64,000 nucleotides of DNA from Paenibacillus flagellatus. GTDB lineage: Bacteria > Bacillota > Bacilli > Paenibacillales > NBRC-103111. Each line of letters opens with the position of its first letter. The stretch's first letter is position 1. The position numbers and the translations under genes were made by a program. Where the stretch lies: NCBI RefSeq assembly GCF_003217775.1, contig NZ_QJVJ01000006.1:372001-436000 (forward strand), given 5' to 3'. The notes under the pieces were generated by a model, which was not told the origin of the DNA, did no database searches, and was given only the letters and a program-made list of their open reading frames with translations. Below, piece by piece: positions 61,696 to 64,000 of this stretch.

Positions 61696-63959
61696 CCCGG
61701 CTGGCCCCCTCCCAAATACAATTGCAAGATAATGGCTACGTCCCGATTGTCCAGAACCGAATCGTCATTCATGTCCAAAATCCGCTTCTGCTCGTCGGAC
61801 AATTGAATTTTGCCTTGCCCATATTTCGTGATGTACAGCGCGTCGGCCGGCGTCACGAAGCCGTCGCCGTTTACGTCGCCCTTCATCCAATTCCCGCCGC
61901 CGGAAGCGATCGTATAGCTTTCGCTCATGACGTCGCTGACGGCCATGCCCGCTTTAACGGCGATCGCCTTGATCGTCATCGCCTGCGTAACGGCGATCGG
62001 CCCGCCGTAAAGGGGGCTGGCCGCCGTCGGCGTCGAACCGTCGGTCGTATAATAGACGGCTGCTCCGACCGTCGTGCCGGAAAGCGTTACGTTCGTGCCC
62101 GCCGCCACCTCTCCGCCGGCCGGATTGGCCGTCGGCTTGTCCGCCTTATCCGACACGTTCTTTAACACTTGGATTCGGTGGTTACCATAGTCGGCGACAT
62201 ACACGCTGCCGTTACGATCGACCGCCACTCCTTTGGGGTTTTTGAATTGACCGGGCTCACTTCCGGTTGTCCCCCATTTTGCCTTGAAATTGCCGTTTTG
62301 ATCGAACTTCTGAACCCGATTGTTATCGGAATCGGCAACATAGACGTCGCCGCCTCCGGTTACGGCAATGCCGTAAGGCGAGCCGAGCTGCCCGTCGCCG
62401 GTGCCGGCCGTTCCCCATTTCCTCAAAAATTGTCCGCTTGCGTCGAACACCTGTACCCGGTTGTTCCCTTTGTCCGACACATAAACGTTGCCTTCGCCGT
62501 CGAACGCGATTCCGCTCGGAGCGTTGAATTGGCCATCCGCCGTGCCGGCGCTGCCCCATTTGGCGAGAAAACCGCCGGAGGCGTCGAGCTTCTGAATCCG
62601 GTTGCTGCCCGTTTCCGCGACATACAAATTGCCGCTGCCGTCGATGGCGATCGCTTCGGGATAAATAAACTGTCCGTCCCCTATTCCCGGAGTTCCAATG
62701 ACCGCAACGAAGTTCCCGCCGGCATCGAACTTTTGCACGCGATGACTTTGGCTATCCACGACGTAGCTATTGCCGGCTTCGTCAACCGCTATACCGGAAG
62801 GCTGACTGAGCTCACCATTGGAGAATCCCCGTCTTCCGAACGCGGAGACGAACGTTCCGTTCGCGTCCAGCTTTTGAATCCGGCCGTTGCCCGAATCAAC
62901 CGCGTATACGTTGCCGGCTCCGTCCACCGTTACACCGGCCGGATAGTTAAACAATCCGTTGTCGATCCCCTTGCTTTCCATTTTTTTAATGACCGTTCCG
63001 CTTGCATCCCACTTCTGCACGCGATTGGACGAGAATTCCGCCACATAGATGTTGCCCGCGCGATCGACGGCCACGCCGGATGGCTGCAGGCTGGCCTGAG
63101 CCCATTTGGCGATAAACGTGCCGTTGGTATCAAACTTTTGCACGCGCTTATTGATCTTGTCCGCCACGTACACATTGCCGTCGCTGTCCACCGCTATGCC
63201 TTCCGGGTGATCGAATTGCCCGTCCGCGCTGCCTTTGCTCCCCCATTGGGACTGGAAAGCGCCGTTCGTATCGAACTTCTGCACACGGTCGATGCCGTAG
63301 TTGTCGGTTCTGGCATCCGTTACGTAAATCATGTCATTGCCGTCGATGGCAATACCGTACGGCGACTGAAATTGCCCGTCTCCCGTACCGCCGGAGCCCC
63401 ACTTGGCGACGAAATGGCCGCTGCTGTCGAATTTTTGAATTCTTACATTCGAGCTATCCACAACGTAAATGTTCCCCGCGCTGTCAACCGCGACGTCCCG
63501 AGGCGTGGAGAACTGCCCGTCCCCGTTTCCGTACGAACCGATCTTCCAAACAAAATTGCCGTTCGCATCGAACTTTTGCAAACGGTTGTTCGGCGCGCCC
63601 TCCACGACGTAAACATTGTCGCTGCCGTCGATGGCGATGCCGTTCGTTACTTTCAACTCCCCGTCTCCGATTCCAGGGCTGCCCAATGTGCGAATCAACG
63701 TCCCGTTTCCGTCAAATATCTTGATTGTCCCTTCCAAGTCCGTCACATAAAAGTTGCCTTGGCTGTCGACGGCAACGTCCTGCGGATTGGCCAAAAAGGT
63801 TTGTTCCGAGGGAACGAACAGCGCAAAGCCCGGGCCCGGGCTCGGGCCCTGTCCCGCCAATGCGACCGGAGCCGCTCCGAGCAGCAGGGAGCCAGCCAGC
63901 AGCAGATGAGCCGCGGAGGCCGCCGCAGTCTGAAGAAATCCGGATTTCCTTGCCTTCAT
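61692..63959 (-). CDS. Secreted twelve-NHL-repeat protein with CHB_HEX_C and dockerin modules
   Basis: A 755-residue exported protein. ATG 63959 (MKARKSG) follows GAGGTG by nine bases; longer starts lack a site. The signal peptide ends ALA near residue 35. Twelve NHL repeats (for example PYGIAVTGGGDVYVADSDNN) fill about 50-605, enough for two six-bladed propellers. A chitobiase C-terminal-like domain (PAGGEVAAGTNVTLSG, YYTTDGSTPT) spans about 608-685. Residues 690-750 are a dockerin-like pair of calcium loops, DVNGDGFVTPAD and DMNDDSVLDNRD, each with the DxNxDxxxxxxD spacing. It is translationally coupled to the cohesin gene, so the two products likely bind each other. Confidence 0.87.
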   Translation of the reverse strand: MKARKSGFLQTAAASAAHLLLAGSLLLGAAPVALAGQGPSPGPGFALFVPSEQTFLANPQDVAVDSQGNFYVTDLEGTIKIFDGNGTLIRTLGSPGIGDGELKVTNGIAIDGSDNVYVVEGAPNNRLQKFDANGNFVWKIGSYGNGDGQFSTPRDVAVDSAGNIYVVDSSNVRIQKFDSSGHFVAKWGSGGTGDGQFQSPYGIAIDGNDMIYVTDARTDNYGIDRVQKFDTNGAFQSQWGSKGSADGQFDHPEGIAVDSDGNVYVADKINKRVQKFDTNGTFIAKWAQASLQPSGVAVDRAGNIYVAEFSSNRVQKWDASGTVIKKMESKGIDNGLFNYPAGVTVDGAGNVYAVDSGNGRIQKLDANGTFVSAFGRRGFSNGELSQPSGIAVDEAGNSYVVDSQSHRVQKFDAGGNFVAVIGTPGIGDGQFIYPEAIAIDGSGNLYVAETGSNRIQKLDASGGFLAKWGSAGTADGQFNAPSGIAFDGEGNVYVSDKGNNRVQVFDASGQFLRKWGTAGTGDGQLGSPYGIAVTGGGDVYVADSDNNRVQKFDQNGNFKAKWGTTGSEPGQFKNPKGVAVDRNGSVYVADYGNHRIQVLKNVSDKADKPTANPAGGEVAAGTNVTLSGTTVGAAVYYTTDGSTPTAASPLYGGPIAVTQAMTIKAIAVKAGMAVSDVMSESYTIASGGGNWMKGDVNGDGFVTPADALYITKYGQGKIQLSDEQKRILDMNDDSVLDNRDVAIILQLYLGGGQPG

Positions 63960-64000
63960 CAAATGATTCACCTCTTCATGTCGGGGTAGCGAGTGCAAGC

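Overview
The window looks like chromosomal DNA from a GC-rich, endospore-forming member of the Paenibacillaceae (Paenibacillus/Cohnella type). Supporting signs are strong AGGAGG-type ribosome binding sites with frequent GTG/TTG starts, spore genes (gerQ and a YjcZ-type peptide), many SLH-anchored surface proteins, YesM/YesN-type two-component pairs, LplB/YtcP-type sugar ABC transporters and a Bacillus-style MntR box. I saw no rRNA, tRNA, CRISPR array, transposase or prophage genes.

Layout. 1-4.8 kb: two divergent secreted proteins; the leftmost is frameshifted and runs off the window. 4.8-8.7 kb: mntDCBA manganese importer read leftward from a promoter overlapped by an MntR-like box. 8.7-15.9 kb: Zn-ribbon protein, two tandem class B penicillin-binding proteins, a HAD phosphatase, and a membrane transglutaminase-like protein with a small membrane partner. 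16-21.8 kb: MFS transporter, YjcZ-like peptide, toprim protein, AEC transporter, SCO and CtaB (cytochrome oxidase assembly), GerQ. 21.8-27 kb: a zinc-less MDR dehydrogenase divergent from a GntR-solute-binding-protein fusion regulator, then a DegT-type aminotransferase divergent from an AraC regulator.

27-42.2 kb is a carbohydrate-use island: a secreted DUF4838 protein, a LacI regulator, a YesN/YesM-like pair, a two-permease plus lipoprotein ABC importer, a PhyH-type oxygenase and a secreted sialidase-like protein with two discoidin domains. A 14-bp palindrome (TTTACnsGTGTAAA type) occurs twice between the DUF4838 gene and lacI and twice upstream of phyH, so these genes probably form one LacI regulon.

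42.2-64 kb is a cell-surface region: a small Zn-finger protein, a PAP2 phosphatase gene broken by an in-frame TGA, a REC-BTAD response regulator, a DUF7662-like protein, a 2,773-residue SLH protein, a double-kinase hybrid sensor whose start overlaps an 8-codon leader ORF, a frameshifted ECF sigma factor with its membrane anti-sigma-like partner, and a translationally coupled pair at the right edge. That pair is a secreted NHL propeller protein ending in a dockerin-like module and an SLH protein beginning with two cohesin-like modules. It is the most interesting candidate system: a minimal cohesin-dockerin display unit on the S-layer with a non-enzymatic propeller as cargo.

Three genes carry open-reading-frame lesions (near 1228, at 43457 and near 58885). 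They may be true pseudogenes or sequence errors; the bases alone cannot decide.
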